Positions 10,950 through 21,308 are shown, numbered from the stretch's first letter. The stretch is 64,000 nucleotides of DNA from Streptomyces sp. Tue6028 (GCF_002300165.1 NZ_MLCE01000010.1:224474-288473), one strand, 5' to 3'. Notes: generated by a model not told the origin, from the sequence alone. Made by a program: numbers and translations.

Positions 10950-12377
10950 TCAGGCGCTCGCGGCGCCGAGTTCGCGAACCGCCTCCGCGAAAGCGTCACC
11001 GCGCTTGTTGTAGTTGGCGAACATGTCCATGGACGCACAGGCCGGCGCCAGCAGAACGGTGTCCCCTGGCCCGGCGAGCCGCGCGGCCTCCCGGACCGCC
11101 GCGAGCATCGCCCCAGTGTCGGTCCGGTCGAGGTCGACGACGGGTACTTCCGGGGCGTGTCGCGCGAGCGCTTCGCCGATCAGCGCGCGGTCCGCGCCGA
11201 TCAGGACGACACCCCGGAGCCGCTTCGCCGACTTGGCGACCAGCTCGTCGAAGGTCGCGCCCTTGGCGAGGCCGCCCGCGATCCACACGATCGACTCGTA
11301 GGCGGCCAAAGAGGCCTCCGCCGCATGCGTGTTGGTGGCCTTGGAGTCGTCGATGTAGGCGACCTGGTCCACGTCGGCGACGTGCGCGATGCGGTGCGCG
11401 TCCGGGCGGAAGGCGCGCAGTCCGTCGCGCACCGCCTGGGCGGGCACACCGAAGGCGCGCGCCAGGGCCGCCGCCGCAAGGGCGTTGGCGATGTTGTGCG
11501 GGGCGGGCGGATTGACGTCCGACACCTCCGCGAGTTCCTGTGCGTTCTTGTGCCGGTTCTCGACGAAGGCGCGGTCGACCAGGATGCCTTCCACGACGCC
11601 GAGTTGGGACGGTCCGGGCGTGCCGAGCGTGAAGCCGACGGCCCGGCAGCCCTCCTCCACGTCGGCCTCGCGCACCAGGTCCTCGGTCGCCTTGTCGGCG
11701 ACGTTGTAGACGCAGGCGACCCGATTGCCTTCGTAGATACGGCCCTTGTCGGCGGCGTACGCCTCCATGGAGCCGTGCCAGTCGAGGTGGTCGGGCGCGA
11801 GGTTCAGCACGGCGGCCGAATGGGCGCGCAGCGAGGGCGCCCAGTGCAGCTGATAGCTCGACAGCTCCACCGCGAGGACGTCGTACGTCTCCTCGCCGAG
11901 GACCGCGTCCAGCAGCGAGACGCCGATGTTGCCGACCGCCGCGGTGCGCAGTCCGGCCGCCTCCAGGATGGAGGCGAGCATCTGGACGGTGGTGGTCTTG
12001 CCGTTGGTGCCGGTGACCGCCAGCCAGGGCGCCGCGTCCGGGCCGCGCAGCCGCCAGGCGAGTTCGACGTCGCCCCAGACCGGGACGCCCGCCTCGGCGG
12101 CCGCGGCGAACAGCGGCTTGTCCGGCTTCCAGCCGGGTGCGGTCACGATCAGTTCGGTGCCTTCCGGCAGGGTCGCGCCGTCACCGAGGCGCACGGTGAC
12201 ACCGAGCGCCTCCAGCTCCGCGGCCTGGGCCCGGGAGCGCTCGTCGTCGCCGTCGTTGACGACCGTGACGACCGCGCCGAGGCCGTGGAGCACCTTGGCC
12301 GCCGGGATGCCGGAGACGCCGAGCCCGGCGACGGTGACGTTCTTGCCCTGCCAGTCGATCACTTCTTGGCTGCCCAT
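10950..12377 (-). CDS. murD: MurD, UDP-MurNAc-L-Ala:D-Glu ligase
   Basis: ATP-dependent addition of D-glutamate to UDP-MurNAc-L-alanine in the cytoplasm. About 475 aa: N-terminal Rossmann domain ([18 protein letters not shown]), central Mur ligase P-loop [38 protein letters not shown], and the C-terminal domain with [30 protein letters not shown] and [22 protein letters not shown]. The ATG at 12377 lies inside the end of mraY (19-nt overlap), consistent with coupling. An in-frame upstream extension of 28 residues is ignored because it lies wholly within mraY. Confidence 0.96.
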   Translation of the reverse strand: MGSQEVIDWQGKNVTVAGLGVSGIPAAKVLHGLGAVVTVVNDGDDERSRAQAAELEALGVTVRLGDGATLPEGTELIVTAPGWKPDKPLFAAAAEAGVPVWGDVELAWRLRGPDAAPWLAVTGTNGKTTTVQMLASILEAAGLRTAAVGNIGVSLLDAVLGEETYDVLAVELSSYQLHWAPSLRAHSAAVLNLAPDHLDWHGSMEAYAADKGRIYEGNRVACVYNVADKATEDLVREADVEEGCRAVGFTLGTPGPSQLGVVEGILVDRAFVENRHKNAQELAEVSDVNPPAPHNIANALAAAALARAFGVPAQAVRDGLRAFRPDAHRIAHVADVDQVAYIDDSKATNTHAAEASLAAYESIVWIAGGLAKGATFDELVAKSAKRLRGVVLIGADRALIGEALARHAPEVPVVDLDRTDTGAMLAAVREAARLAGPGDTVLLAPACASMDMFANYNKRGDAFAEAVRELGAASA

Positions 12378-13432
12378 CCTGCGTAGAAGAGGCCCAGTCC
12401 CACGATGACGCACATGCCCTGAATGATCCAGAAGCGGACCACCACAAGGACTTCGGACCACCCCTTCAGTTCGAAGTGGTGCTGGAGTGGTGCCATGCGG
12501 AAGACGCGTCGGCCGGTCAGCCGGAAGGACCCGACCTGGATCACGACCGACATGGTGATGAGGACGAAGAGACCGCCGAGGAGCGCGACCAGCAGCTCCG
12601 TGCGGGAGCAGATCGCCAGACCGGCGAGCGCGCCGCCGAGGGCCAGCGAGCCGGTGTCACCCATGAAGATCTTGGCCGGCGAGGTGTTCCACCACAGGAA
12701 GCCGAAGCAGGCGCCCATCAGGGCGGAGGCGACGACCGCGAGGTCCAGCGGGTCGCGCACCTCGTAGCAGGCGGCCGGGTTCGTGAGGGTCGTGGCGTTG
12801 GCGCAGGACTCCTGGAACTGCCAGACGCCGATGAAGGTGTAGGCGCCGAAGACCATCGTGGCCGCGCCGGTGGCGAGACCGTCCAGACCGTCCGTCAGGT
12901 TCACGCCGTTGGACATGGCCAGGATCATGAACAGGGCCCAGACCACGAAGAGCACCGGGCCGATGGACCAGCCGAAGTCCTGGACGAAGGAGAGCTTCGT
13001 GGAGGCCGGGGTGTTCCCTCGGTTGTCGGCGAACTGGAGGGCCAGGACCGCGAAGGCGATGCCCACGATCAGCTGTCCGGCCATCTTCGCCTTGGCCCGC
13101 AGACCCAGCGAGCGCCGCTTGACGATCTTGATGTAGTCGTCCAGGAAGCCGACCAGGCCCATGCCCGCCATCAGGCCGAGCACCAGCAGGCCGGAGAACG
13201 TGGGCGCGTAACCGGTGATCACCTTCGACAGGAAGTACGCGATGATCGTCGCGAGGATGAAGGCGATACCACCCATGGTCGGCGTACCGCGCTTGCTGTG
13301 GTGCTCGCGCGGGCCGTCGTCGCGGATGTACTGGCCATAACCCTTGCGGGCCAGCAGCTTGATCAGCAGCGGAGTGCCGACCAGCGTCAGGAACAGGCCA
13401 ATGACTCCTGCGAACAGGATCTGCTTCATCAT
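12359..13432 (-). CDS. mraY: MraY, phospho-MurNAc-pentapeptide translocase
   Basis: Integral membrane enzyme making lipid I from UDP-MurNAc-pentapeptide and undecaprenyl phosphate. 357 aa, about ten membrane segments. Seen: [33 protein letters not shown] with the DDxxK aspartates, [12 protein letters not shown] (Mg-binding NxxNxxDGxDGL type), [11 protein letters not shown], and the cytoplasmic [15 protein letters not shown]. The start codon (ATG at 13432, or the next ATG at 13429) overlaps the murF stop as ATGA. Confidence 0.97.
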   Translation of the reverse strand: MMKQILFAGVIGLFLTLVGTPLLIKLLARKGYGQYIRDDGPREHHSKRGTPTMGGIAFILATIIAYFLSKVITGYAPTFSGLLVLGLMAGMGLVGFLDDYIKIVKRRSLGLRAKAKMAGQLIVGIAFAVLALQFADNRGNTPASTKLSFVQDFGWSIGPVLFVVWALFMILAMSNGVNLTDGLDGLATGAATMVFGAYTFIGVWQFQESCANATTLTNPAACYEVRDPLDLAVVASALMGACFGFLWWNTSPAKIFMGDTGSLALGGALAGLAICSRTELLVALLGGLFVLITMSVVIQVGSFRLTGRRVFRMAPLQHHFELKGWSEVLVVVRFWIIQGMCVIVGLGLFYAGWAAKK

Positions 13433-14835
13433 CGGGCGGCAACCTCACCCTCGAGGCCGCTGTCGAGCAGCGCCTGCGCCACCCGTTCGAGCCCGACCGA
13501 CCTGGACGCCTTCACGAGTACGACGTCCCCCGGGCGCAGCTCGCTGCGCAACAGGTCGACAGCCGCCTGTGCGTCGGACACGTGCACCGACTCCTCACCC
13601 CACGAACCCTCGTTATATGCGCCCAGTTGCAGCCAGGACGCTTCCCTGCCCCCGACCGCGACGAGCTTGCTGACGTTGAGCCGGACGGCGAGCCGTCCGA
13701 CCGCGTCGTGCTCGGCGAGCGCCTCGTCCCCGAGCTCGGCCATCTGACCGAGCACCGCCCACGTACGACGTCCCTTGCCCATGGCCGCGAGCGCGCGCAG
13801 GGCGGCTCGCATGGACTCGGGGTTCGCGTTGTAGGCGTCGTTGACGACCGTCACGCCGTCCGGACGCTCGGTGACCTCCATCCGCCAGCGGGAGAGGGAG
13901 TCCGCCTCGGAGAGCGCGCGCGCGATCTCGTCTGCGGACATGCCCAGCTCATGGGCGACGGCGGCCGCGGCGAGCGCGTTCGACACGTGGTGCTCACCGT
14001 ACAGGCGCATGGTCACGTCACTGCACCCGGAGGGTGTGCGAAGGCTGAAGGCAGGCTGTCCACTGTCCGTGAGACGGACGTTCTCGGCGCGTACGTCCGC
14101 TTCGTCGGACTCACCGAAGAGGATCACGCGCGCCTTCGTCCGGGATGCCATGGCGCGGACGAGGGGATCGTCGGCATTGAGGATCGCCGCGCCGTCCTCC
14201 GGGAGGCTCTCGACGAGTTCGCCCTTCGCCTGTGCGATCTGCTCGCGTCCGCCGAACTCGCCGATGTGGGCGGTGCCGACGTTGAGGACGAGGCCGACCT
14301 TCGGCGGCGTCAGGCCGGCGAGGTAGCTGATGTGGCCGATGCCGCGGGCGCCCATCTCCAGGACGAGGAAACGGGTCTCCTCGGTGGCGCTGAGCGCGGT
14401 GAGCGGCAGGCCGATCTCGTTGTTGAGCGAGCCGGGCGTGAAGACGGTCGGCGCCTTGGTCCGCAGCACCTGGGCGATCAGGTCCTTGGTGCTGGTCTTG
14501 CCCGCGGAGCCGGTGAGGGCGACGAGGGTCGCGCCGAGGCGTTCCACGACGTGCCGGGCGAGCGCGCCGAGCGCCGCCTGGACGTCCGCGACGACGATCG
14601 CGGGCACGCCGACGGGGCGGGACGCCAGCACGGCGACCGCGCCCGCCTCGACCACCGCCTCGGCGAAGTCGTGGCCGTCCACGCGCTCGCCGACGAAGGC
14701 GACGAAGAGGCTGCCGGACTCCACCTCACGGGAGTCTCTGACGACCGGTCCGGTGACCTGTACCGACGGATCCGGTATGTCGTGCGTCTGCCCGCCGACG
14801 ACTGCTGCGATCTCGGCGAGAGAGAGGGCGATCAC
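13429..14835 (-). CDS. murF: MurF, UDP-MurNAc-tripeptide:D-Ala-D-Ala ligase
   Basis: Adds the D-Ala-D-Ala dipeptide to UDP-MurNAc-tripeptide using ATP. About 468 aa: an N-terminal substrate domain ([37 protein letters not shown]), P-loop [46 protein letters not shown] and the ligase C-terminal domain ([19 protein letters not shown]). The GTG at 14835, only 4 nt after the murE stop, matches the conserved N-terminus; a 45-residue in-frame extension would run into murE and lacks family sequence. Confidence 0.95.
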   Translation of the reverse strand: MIALSLAEIAAVVGGQTHDIPDPSVQVTGPVVRDSREVESGSLFVAFVGERVDGHDFAEAVVEAGAVAVLASRPVGVPAIVVADVQAALGALARHVVERLGATLVALTGSAGKTSTKDLIAQVLRTKAPTVFTPGSLNNEIGLPLTALSATEETRFLVLEMGARGIGHISYLAGLTPPKVGLVLNVGTAHIGEFGGREQIAQAKGELVESLPEDGAAILNADDPLVRAMASRTKARVILFGESDEADVRAENVRLTDSGQPAFSLRTPSGCSDVTMRLYGEHHVSNALAAAAVAHELGMSADEIARALSEADSLSRWRMEVTERPDGVTVVNDAYNANPESMRAALRALAAMGKGRRTWAVLGQMAELGDEALAEHDAVGRLAVRLNVSKLVAVGGREASWLQLGAYNEGSWGEESVHVSDAQAAVDLLRSELRPGDVVLVKASRSVGLERVAQALLDSGLEGEVAAR

Positions 14836-14839
14836 AAGT

Positions 14840-16495
14840 TCATCCCTGGGTCTGCTGGATAGCTTCGCGAAGCACCTGGCGGTCGTCGAACGGACGGACC
14901 ACCCCGGCGATGTCCTGGCCCTGCTCGTGGCCCTTGCCCGCGACCAGCACGGTGTCGCCCGGCTGCGCACGGGCGACCGCGGCGGCGATGGCGGCGGCGC
15001 GGTCCTCGAAGACCTGGACCTCGCCGCGCTCGTGCGCCGGCACCTCGGCGGCGCCCGCGAGCATCGTGGCGAGGATCGCGAGGGGGTCCTCGGAGCGGGG
15101 GTTGTCGGAGGTCAGTACGGCGGTGTCGGCGAGCCGGGCCGCGGCCGCGCCCATCGGCATCCGCTTGGTCTTGTCGCGGTCGCCGCCGCAGCCGAGCACG
15201 ACGTGCAGGTGACCGGTGGTGACCTTGCGCAGGGCGCGCAGGACGGACTCGACCGCGTCCGTCTTGTGGGCGTAGTCGACGACGGCGAGGTAGGGCTGGC
15301 CGGCGTCCACCCGCTCCAGGCGGCCCGGTACGCCCGGCACCGCGGCGACGCCGTCCGCGGCGTCCTGCGGGTCGATCCCCGCGACGGCGAGGGCGACGAC
15401 GGCGGCGAGGGTGTTCGCCACGTTGAAGGGGCCCGCGAGCGGCGACCTGGCGGTGATCCGCTCGCCCTTGGGGCCGACGGCGGTGAACGTCGAGTCCATG
15501 GGCCCGACTTCGACGCCCTCGGCGCGCCAGTCGGCGTCGGGGTGGCCCTCGGCGGAGAAGGTGACGACCGGGACGGTGGCCTCCTTGGCCAGCCTGCGCC
15601 CGTACTCGTCGTCGAGGTTGACGACGCCGAGTTTGCTGCGTTTCGGCGTGAACAGCTGCGCCTTGGCCCGGAAGTAGTCCTCCATGTCGGAGTGGAACTC
15701 CATGTGTTCCGGGCTCAGGTTGTTGAAGACGGCGATGTCGAAGACGCAGCCGTCGACGCGCCCGAGGACCAGCGCGTGGCTGGAGACCTCCATCGCGACC
15801 GCCTCGACACCGCGCTCGCGCATCACCGCGAACAGCGCCTGGAGGTCGGTGGCTTCGGGGGTGGTGCGCTCGGACTTGATGCGCTCGTCGCCGATGCGCA
15901 TCTCTACCGTGCCGATCAGGCCGGTGCTGCGGACCGTCTTCAGACCGCCCTCGACGAGGTACGCCGTCGTGGTCTTGCCGGACGTGCCGGTGATCCCGAT
16001 CTGGAGCAGCTCGCGCCCGGGGTGGCCGTAGATGGTGGCCGCCAGTTCGCCCATCCGTCCGCGCGGGTCGTCGACGACGAGCACCGGCAGACCCGTGGCC
16101 GCGGCTCGCTCGGCGCCGGTCGGGTCGGTCAGCACGGCGACGGCGCCGAGGCCGGCGGCCTGGGGCACGAAGTCGGCGCCGTGCAGGCGGGCGCCGGGCA
16201 GCGCGGCGTACAGGTCTCCCGGGCGTACGGCGCGGGAGTCATGGGTGATGCCCGTGACCTCCGCGGTCGACGCCGGGGCGGTGGTCCCCAGCTGATCGGC
16301 GAGCTCCGCGAGGGGTGTGGCGGAGACGTGAACCGGTCGGGGCGGCCCCGGATATGTCACAGGAACGCCCTTCTGGGTGGTTTGGGACTGATCAGCATGT
16401 GGCACGGCGGTGAGCGTACCGGGCGCACCCCCGCCGGAGCGAAGTGAGGGGTTCGGCGGGGACTGGTTCCCGGGAGCGGGGGTGATCGTTGTCAC
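14840..16495 (-). CDS. murE: MurE, UDP-MurNAc-tripeptide synthetase (diaminopimelate-adding)
   Basis: Adds the third stem residue, LL-diaminopimelate in Streptomyces, to UDP-MurNAc-L-Ala-D-Glu. Seen: THDSRAVRPGDLYAALPGAR, P-loop GITGTSGKTTTAYLVEGGL, EVSSHALVLGRVDGC with NNLSPEHMEFHSDMEDYFRAK, and the SDNPRSEDP motif typical of the diaminopimelate-type acceptor site. Up to 551 aa from the GTG at 16495 (AGGA 8 nt upstream). A GTG at 16360 with AGAAGG 8 nt upstream would give 506 aa, nearer the family length; the N-terminal 45 residues are low complexity, so this alternative is realistic. Confidence 0.93.
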   Translation of the reverse strand: MTTITPAPGNQSPPNPSLRSGGGAPGTLTAVPHADQSQTTQKGVPVTYPGPPRPVHVSATPLAELADQLGTTAPASTAEVTGITHDSRAVRPGDLYAALPGARLHGADFVPQAAGLGAVAVLTDPTGAERAAATGLPVLVVDDPRGRMGELAATIYGHPGRELLQIGITGTSGKTTTAYLVEGGLKTVRSTGLIGTVEMRIGDERIKSERTTPEATDLQALFAVMRERGVEAVAMEVSSHALVLGRVDGCVFDIAVFNNLSPEHMEFHSDMEDYFRAKAQLFTPKRSKLGVVNLDDEYGRRLAKEATVPVVTFSAEGHPDADWRAEGVEVGPMDSTFTAVGPKGERITARSPLAGPFNVANTLAAVVALAVAGIDPQDAADGVAAVPGVPGRLERVDAGQPYLAVVDYAHKTDAVESVLRALRKVTTGHLHVVLGCGGDRDKTKRMPMGAAAARLADTAVLTSDNPRSEDPLAILATMLAGAAEVPAHERGEVQVFEDRAAAIAAAVARAQPGDTVLVAGKGHEQGQDIAGVVRPFDDRQVLREAIQQTQG

Positions 16496-16552
16496 GGGCT
16501 GGTTCCTGGTCCGTTGTGCGTGGGGCCGATCAGGGCGTGCGGTCGGATTGGA

Positions 16553-18511
16553 TCACGGCGAGAAGGAGACGGGCAGTCGGGCGGGCTGGGCCCCGGTGGG
16601 CGGGACCTGGAGGGTCTTCAGCGCGAATTCCATGACCTGCTTGTAGATGGGTCCGCAGATCTGGCCGCCGAAGTAGCTGCCCTTGGTGGCGTTCTGGATC
16701 GCGCAGTACACGGTGACGCGCGGCTTGTCCGCGGGTGCGAATCCGGCGAACGAGGAGGTGTATCCGTGGTACTTGCCGGTGGCCGGATCCACGCGGTTGG
16801 CCGTACCCGTCTTGCCCGCGACCCGGTAGCCGGGAATGCGCGCCTTGTTGCCGGTGCCCTGCTCGTCGTCCACGACGGACTCCAGCATCTGGGCGAGGGT
16901 CTTCGCCGTCTTCTCGCTCACGACCCTTGTCTTCCTGGGCTCGGCGGCCGGGGTGAAGCGGCCGTCGGGTCCCTTCGTGCCGCGCACCAGGGTCGGCTCC
17001 ACGCGGACGCCGCCGTTGGCGATCGTCGAGTAGACGGAGGCCGCCTGCATCGCGTTGATCGACACGCCCTGGCCGAAAGGAATCGTGTACTGCTGCGAGG
17101 TCGACCAGGCGTCGGGGCGGGCGAGGATGCCTGCCGTCTCGCCGGGGAAGTCCAGCCCGGTGTGGCTGCCGATGCCGAACTTGCGCAGATACGAGTACAG
17201 GACCCGATTGGCCTCCTTCTGCGTCTTGCCCAGCTGCCCGGTCGCCAGAATGGTGCCGATGTTGCTGGACTTGGCGAGGACGCCGTTGAGCGTCAGGTAC
17301 CAGGTCGAGTGGTCGATGTCGTCCTGGAAGAGCCGGTCGCCGCGGTGCAGCCGGTTCGGCACGACCACGTGGGTCTCGGGTGTGGCGGCGTTCTCCTCCA
17401 GGACGGCCGCCATCGACATGAGCTTGGCGGTGGAGCCGGGCTCGAACGCGTCCTGGAGGGCCGCGTTGCCCATGGCCGCCGAGTTGGCCTGGGAGAGGTC
17501 GTTCGGGTCGAAGCCGGGCGAGTTCGCCATCGCGAGGATCTCACCGGTCCGGGTGTCCTGCACTATCACGTAACCGCGGTCGGCCCTGGACTTCTTCACC
17601 TGCTCGGTGATCGCGTTCTGCGCGGCCCACTGGATGTCCCGGTCGATGGTCAGCTCGATGTCGGAGCCGGCCACGGCGGGCGTCTCGGTGGAGCCCACGG
17701 TCGGCACCTGCCGGCCGCCGGACTGCGCGTAGCGGATCTTTCCGTCCTTGCCGGCGAGCTGCTTGTTCAGCGCCTGCTCGACGCCACCGCCGCCCTTGCC
17801 GTCGGCGTTGACCCAGCCCAGTATCCCGGCGGCGAGGTCGCCGTTCGGGTACACGCGCTTGCTGGCGGGCACGGCCAGGACGCCGGCGAGGACGTTGACC
17901 GTGTTCGTGTCGGTCTCCGCCTTGGTGCCGAGCGTCGACTTCAGGTCCTTGATCTGCTTCCACACCTGCGGGGTCTGGCGGTGCGCGAGCAGGACGTAGC
18001 GGGTGTTCTTCGTCCGCAGCTTCTTGGCGACGCTGTCCATGTCCTGGTCGAGGATGGGCCCGAGCAGCGCGGCGGCCTGCTCGGGCGCGTCATCGGCCTT
18101 CGTCGCCTCCCGCGTGAACATCGTCGGGTCGGCCGTGATGTCGTACGCGTCCACGCTGGTCGCGAGCTCGACGCCGTTGCGGTCGGTGATGCCGCCCCGC
18201 TCTGCGGCCAGCGTGCGCCCCACGTAGCGGTTCTGCTCGGCCTTCGCGGCGTAGGCGCTGGCGTCCACCGCCTGCACCTGGAGCAGCCGTACGACGAAGG
18301 CGACCATCACCAGGGTCAGCGCGAGGCTGACCATGCGCAGGCGGGGACGGGGGCTGCCGAGCCGGATGACGCTCGGGGCCTGGGGGCGCCCGGCGCCCGG
18401 TCGGCGTACGGGGCGCGCGCCGGGTCCCGGACGGCGCCGGCCGCCGGGTACGGGCCTGGCGGGGCCGGGCACGCGGCGTCGCGGCGGTTCCCTGTCGGAC
18501 ACTTCCGTCAC
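16553..18511 (-). CDS. ftsI: FtsI / PBP3, septal peptidoglycan transpeptidase
   Basis: Class B penicillin-binding protein cross-linking septal wall with FtsW. 652 aa: a Pro/Arg-rich cytoplasmic tail (1-58), one membrane anchor (about 60-78), a dimerisation domain with ERGGITDRNGVELA, and the transpeptidase domain with active-site serine in GSTAK (Ser about 360), the KSSN box and GKTGTANR. The GTG start overlaps the ftsL stop as GTGA (18508-18511). The Arg/Pro/Gly-rich cytoplasmic tail is typical of actinobacterial homologues. Confidence 0.97.
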   Translation of the reverse strand: MTEVSDREPPRRRVPGPARPVPGGRRRPGPGARPVRRPGAGRPQAPSVIRLGSPRPRLRMVSLALTLVMVAFVVRLLQVQAVDASAYAAKAEQNRYVGRTLAAERGGITDRNGVELATSVDAYDITADPTMFTREATKADDAPEQAAALLGPILDQDMDSVAKKLRTKNTRYVLLAHRQTPQVWKQIKDLKSTLGTKAETDTNTVNVLAGVLAVPASKRVYPNGDLAAGILGWVNADGKGGGGVEQALNKQLAGKDGKIRYAQSGGRQVPTVGSTETPAVAGSDIELTIDRDIQWAAQNAITEQVKKSRADRGYVIVQDTRTGEILAMANSPGFDPNDLSQANSAAMGNAALQDAFEPGSTAKLMSMAAVLEENAATPETHVVVPNRLHRGDRLFQDDIDHSTWYLTLNGVLAKSSNIGTILATGQLGKTQKEANRVLYSYLRKFGIGSHTGLDFPGETAGILARPDAWSTSQQYTIPFGQGVSINAMQAASVYSTIANGGVRVEPTLVRGTKGPDGRFTPAAEPRKTRVVSEKTAKTLAQMLESVVDDEQGTGNKARIPGYRVAGKTGTANRVDPATGKYHGYTSSFAGFAPADKPRVTVYCAIQNATKGSYFGGQICGPIYKQVMEFALKTLQVPPTGAQPARLPVSFSP

Positions 18512-19035
18512 CTGCCGGGGGTCGTGGGGGACTGCGTGGACGGGGCGGGGGCCTGACGGGAGGGGGCGGTCACGGACGGCTGCGCGGTGGACGCCGGGGC
18601 CGGGCTCCGGCGGGGCTGCGGTGCGAGCACCTCGGGCGCCGGGATCATCGGGGCCCGCGCGGAGGACTGCTGGGCGGGCCCCCCGGGGACGCCCTTGACG
18701 GTGCCGTCGGGGTTGAGGAAGGCCGGGTCCCCGCCGGGGACCATGCCGAGTTCACGGGCGCGGCGCTGGAGGGCGTCGGGGGCGGAGTAGGCGTCCACGT
18801 CCCGTTGGAGGGCCTGCTCCTCGTCCGTGAGGCTCTTGGTGTCCCTCTGGAGATCGTCGAGCCGGAACGCCCCTTCGCTGAGCGCGGAGTTCAGCACGAG
18901 GAGCCCGATGAGGCCGCCGCCGAGCAGCACGACGACGAGCAGCACGAAAGGGGTGCGGGCGGCCTGGCCGGCCCCCGCGGGCAGCAGTCGGGCGAGCCGG
19001 GCGGCCCGCCCCCTGAGCTCCGGTTTTCGGCTCAC
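18508..19035 (-). CDS. ftsL: FtsL-like septum formation protein
   Basis: 175-aa bitopic protein in the FtsL position between rsmH and ftsI. A basic N-terminus is followed by one membrane segment (FVLLVVVLLGGGLIGLLVLN, about 30-49) and a short leucine-zipper coiled coil (about 50-90) with DLQRDTKSLTDEEQALQRDV and RRARELGMVPGG. A Pro/Ala/Ser-rich extracytoplasmic tail of about 70 residues completes it. The GTG at 19035 has GGAGGG upstream. FtsL sequences diverge strongly, so the assignment rests on architecture and position. Confidence 0.9.
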   Translation of the reverse strand: MSRKPELRGRAARLARLLPAGAGQAARTPFVLLVVVLLGGGLIGLLVLNSALSEGAFRLDDLQRDTKSLTDEEQALQRDVDAYSAPDALQRRARELGMVPGGDPAFLNPDGTVKGVPGGPAQQSSARAPMIPAPEVLAPQPRRSPAPASTAQPSVTAPSRQAPAPSTQSPTTPGR

Positions 19036-19057
19036 GCGCCCTCCCTCTCGCCGCGCC

Positions 19058-20014
19058 TCACTCGGCGTCCTCGCGAATGCGTTGCGCCCCCCGCAGCCGG
19101 GCGGGAGCCGCTCGCCGGTTCTCGGCGACCTCTTCCTCGGTGGGAAGTTCGGCACCGCGGGTGAGCAGCTTGAGCCGGGGCTGGTAGCGCTCGGGGACGA
19201 CCGGCAGCCCGGGTGGCGCGGTGGAGGCGGCGCCGGCCGCGAACACCTGCTTGACCAGCCGGTCCTCCAGCGAGTGGTACGAGAGCACCGCGATACGGCC
19301 GCCGACGGCGAGCGCCCCCACGGCGGCGGGGATCGCCCTCTCCAGGACGCTCAGCTCGCCGTTGACCTCGATGCGCAGCGCCTGGAAGGTGCGCTTGGCG
19401 GGGTTGCCGCCGGTGCGCTTGGCGGCCTGGGGCAGTGCGTCGCGGATCAGTTCGACGAGCCGTGCGCTGTTGCTGAAGGGCTCCTTCTCGCGTTCACGCA
19501 CGATCGCGGACACGATCCGCTTGGCCTGCTTCTCCTCGCCGTACGCCCGCAGGATCCGCACCAGCTCACCCGGCGGGTAGGTGTTGAGCACCTCGGCCGC
19601 GCTCATCCCGGTCGTCTGGTCCATGCGCATGTCGAGCGGGGCGTCCTGCGCGTACGCGAACCCGCGGTCCGCCTCGTCGAGCTGCATGGACGACACACCG
19701 AGGTCGAACAGCACGCCCTGGACGCGCGGGATGCCGAGTCGGTCGAGCACCTCGGGGAGCTCGTCGTAGACGGCGTGCACCAGGGTGGCGCGGTCGCCGA
19801 AGGGGGCGAGCCGCTCCCCGGACAGGCGCAGGGCTTCCTTGTCGCGGTCCAGGGCCACCAGGCGGGCCTCGGGGAACTGCGTGAGCAGGGCCTCGCTGTG
19901 GCCGCCGAGTCCCAGGGTGCAGTCGACGACGACGGCTCCCGGCTCACCGAGGGCCGGGGCCAGCATGTCCAGGCACCGCTGGAGCATCACCGGGACATGT
20001 CGACTCTGGCTCAA
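19058..20014 (-). CDS. rsmH: RsmH (MraW), 16S rRNA C1402 N4-methyltransferase
   Basis: SAM-dependent methylation of C1402 in the decoding centre of 16S rRNA. 318 aa: [20 protein letters not shown]-binding [16 protein letters not shown] (about 29-44), [19 protein letters not shown] with [13 protein letters not shown], and [13 protein letters not shown]. The start codon is TTG at 20014 with GAGAGG 5 nt upstream. First gene of the dcw block; a vegetative-type promoter lies about 220 nt upstream. No mraZ precedes it. Confidence 0.96.
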   Translation of the reverse strand: MSQSRHVPVMLQRCLDMLAPALGEPGAVVVDCTLGLGGHSEALLTQFPEARLVALDRDKEALRLSGERLAPFGDRATLVHAVYDELPEVLDRLGIPRVQGVLFDLGVSSMQLDEADRGFAYAQDAPLDMRMDQTTGMSAAEVLNTYPPGELVRILRAYGEEKQAKRIVSAIVREREKEPFSNSARLVELIRDALPQAAKRTGGNPAKRTFQALRIEVNGELSVLERAIPAAVGALAVGGRIAVLSYHSLEDRLVKQVFAAGAASTAPPGLPVVPERYQPRLKLLTRGAELPTEEEVAENRRAAPARLRGAQRIREDAE

Positions 20015-20233
20015 GGGGCCCTCTCAGGTCCGGCGCGGCCGTACGCACCGCCGGGTCCCCGCCCGCTCGAGAAGGGGAGGCCTGCTGGCGCCGGTGAGTG
20101 GCGTCAGCCGACCGGGAGCGGGAGGAGGCCGAGCCGTACGTACGCGCCGCGCACGCGGGGAGACGCCGGAAAATCGCCGGGTCTCCGGGGGATACAAGTC
20201 CAGCAGGGAGAGCCTCGCCTCCCGCTTCGCGTC

Positions 20234-20261
20234 ACTTTAGTCCACGGTGTCTCGCGGTCAA
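20234..20261 (-). promoter_or_regulatory. Promoter of the dcw cluster with embedded GACAC
   Basis: Minus strand: TTGACC (20256-20261), 16-nt spacer, TAAAGT (20234-20239), a good vegetative sigma-type promoter directed at rsmH, with a leader of about 210 nt. The spacer contains GACAC (20247-20251), the reported WhiA core. The rest of the 423-nt gap 20015-20437 shows no other feature apart from the carbonic anhydrase -10 at its right end. Confidence 0.6.
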
Positions 20262-20424
20262 TCAACCGGCCTGCGCGTCGCGGACCCCGCTCCCGCCGAA
20301 GCCGCAAATACGCCCTTATCACCCTGACGGGCGCACCGACACCGCCCGTGTGGGTTACGTCACAACAAGCCACGATGACGTTCTTTGTCCACTCTCACAA
20401 CAAGACCACGCCCTACGTGACCAG

Positions 20425-20430
20425 TACCGT
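20425..20430 (+). promoter_or_regulatory. -10 element for leaderless carbonic anhydrase transcript
   Basis: TACCGT ends exactly 7 nt before the ATG at 20438 and no ribosome-binding site is visible. This is the arrangement of leaderless Streptomyces mRNAs. The -35 region is not obvious. Confidence 0.4.
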
Positions 20431-20437
20431 CATAGGT

Positions 20438-20986
20438 ATGACGACTTCTGCATCCGTTCCCACCGAGCCCGAAGGCGCCATAGTCACTTCCGGCACCGTG
20501 ACCGACCGCCTCGTCGACGCGAACCATCTCTACGCCGACGCTTTCACCGACCCCGGGATGGACGCCCGTCCGGTGCTGCACGTGGCGGTGGTCGCCTGCA
20601 TGGACGCCCGCCTCGACCTGCACGCCGCACTCGGCCTGGCGCTCGGCGACTGTCACACCATCCGCAACGCGGGCGGAGTCGTCACCGACGACGTGATCCG
20701 CTCCCTCACCATCAGCCAGCGGGCGCTCGGCACCCGCAGCGTGGTCCTCATCCACCACACCGGCTGTGGCCTGGAGTCCCTCACCGAGGAATTCCGGCAC
20801 GACCTGGAGATGGAGGTCGGGCAGCGCCCCGCCTGGGCGGTCGAGTCGTTCCGCGACGTCGACCAGGACGTGCGGCAGTCGATGCAGCGCGTGCGCACCT
20901 CGCCGTTCCTGCTGCACACCGACGACGTGCGGGGCTTCGTCTTCGACGTGAAGACCGGCCTGCTGCGCGAGATCGACCCCGCCTGA
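20438..20986 (+). CDS. Beta-class carbonic anhydrase
   Basis: Zinc enzyme interconverting CO2 and bicarbonate in the cytoplasm. 182 aa. The beta-class zinc site is visible: ACMDARLD (Cys-x-Asp-x-Arg, about residues 52-58) and LIHHTGCGLE (His and Cys ligands, about 106-112), plus IRNAGGVVTDDVIRSL. The ATG at 20438 is chosen because upstream in-frame sequence is non-conserved and a -10-like TACCGT lies 7 nt upstream. It stands alone between the divergent dcw promoter and the moxR operon and is followed by a hairpin. Confidence 0.93.
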   Translation: MTTSASVPTEPEGAIVTSGTVTDRLVDANHLYADAFTDPGMDARPVLHVAVVACMDARLDLHAALGLALGDCHTIRNAGGVVTDDVIRSLTISQRALGTRSVVLIHHTGCGLESLTEEFRHDLEMEVGQRPAWAVESFRDVDQDVRQSMQRVRTSPFLLHTDDVRGFVFDVKTGLLREIDPA

Positions 20987-20993
20987 CGGCCTC

Positions 20994-21014
20994 GGTCCCG
21001 GCCGCGCCGGGACC
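20994..21014 (+). terminator. Hairpin downstream of the carbonic anhydrase gene
   Basis: A perfect 9-bp stem, GGTCCCGGC (20994-21002) with GCCGGGACC (21006-21014), loop CGC, 8 nt after the stop codon. There is no T tract, as is common in Streptomyces. Confidence 0.6.
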
Positions 21015-21308
21015 CGGTTCGCCGGCTTCGCTCCGCCTCGCCCCGGCTCACGTCCTGACCCGGGTCGCCGTCCGCCGGCGGCCCGTGGGACGCTCTCCGC
21101 ACGGAAACACCCTGCCTCCCCGGCGCCCAAAGAGCCGCAAGACCTGACATATCGCGGCCAGTTATCCACAGGCGAGTGACACGAACCGGTAACGGCAACA
21201 AGAATGCGGGTGTGGCGTCACGCGGAACTTTTCACGCGTGGTGTCCGTGTTTCGGGGTGGGCCGGTCCGCACAGGGCGTCGGCCCGAGAACGGGCCGAGG
21301 AGGGCCGG
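21015..21308. other. Non-coding region ahead of the moxR operon
   Basis: No gene seen. It contains TTATCCACA (21162-21170), identical to the E. coli consensus DnaA box but single, and GAGGAGGG (21297-21304), the ribosome-binding site of the moxR start. A promoter was not confidently identified. Confidence 0.5.

Noticed and set aside
9885..12386. Very long plus-strand open frame (833 codons) opposite ftsW and murD
   Set aside because: It is the antisense shadow of two well-supported genes; composition is His/Arg/Gly/Asp-biased with no domain.
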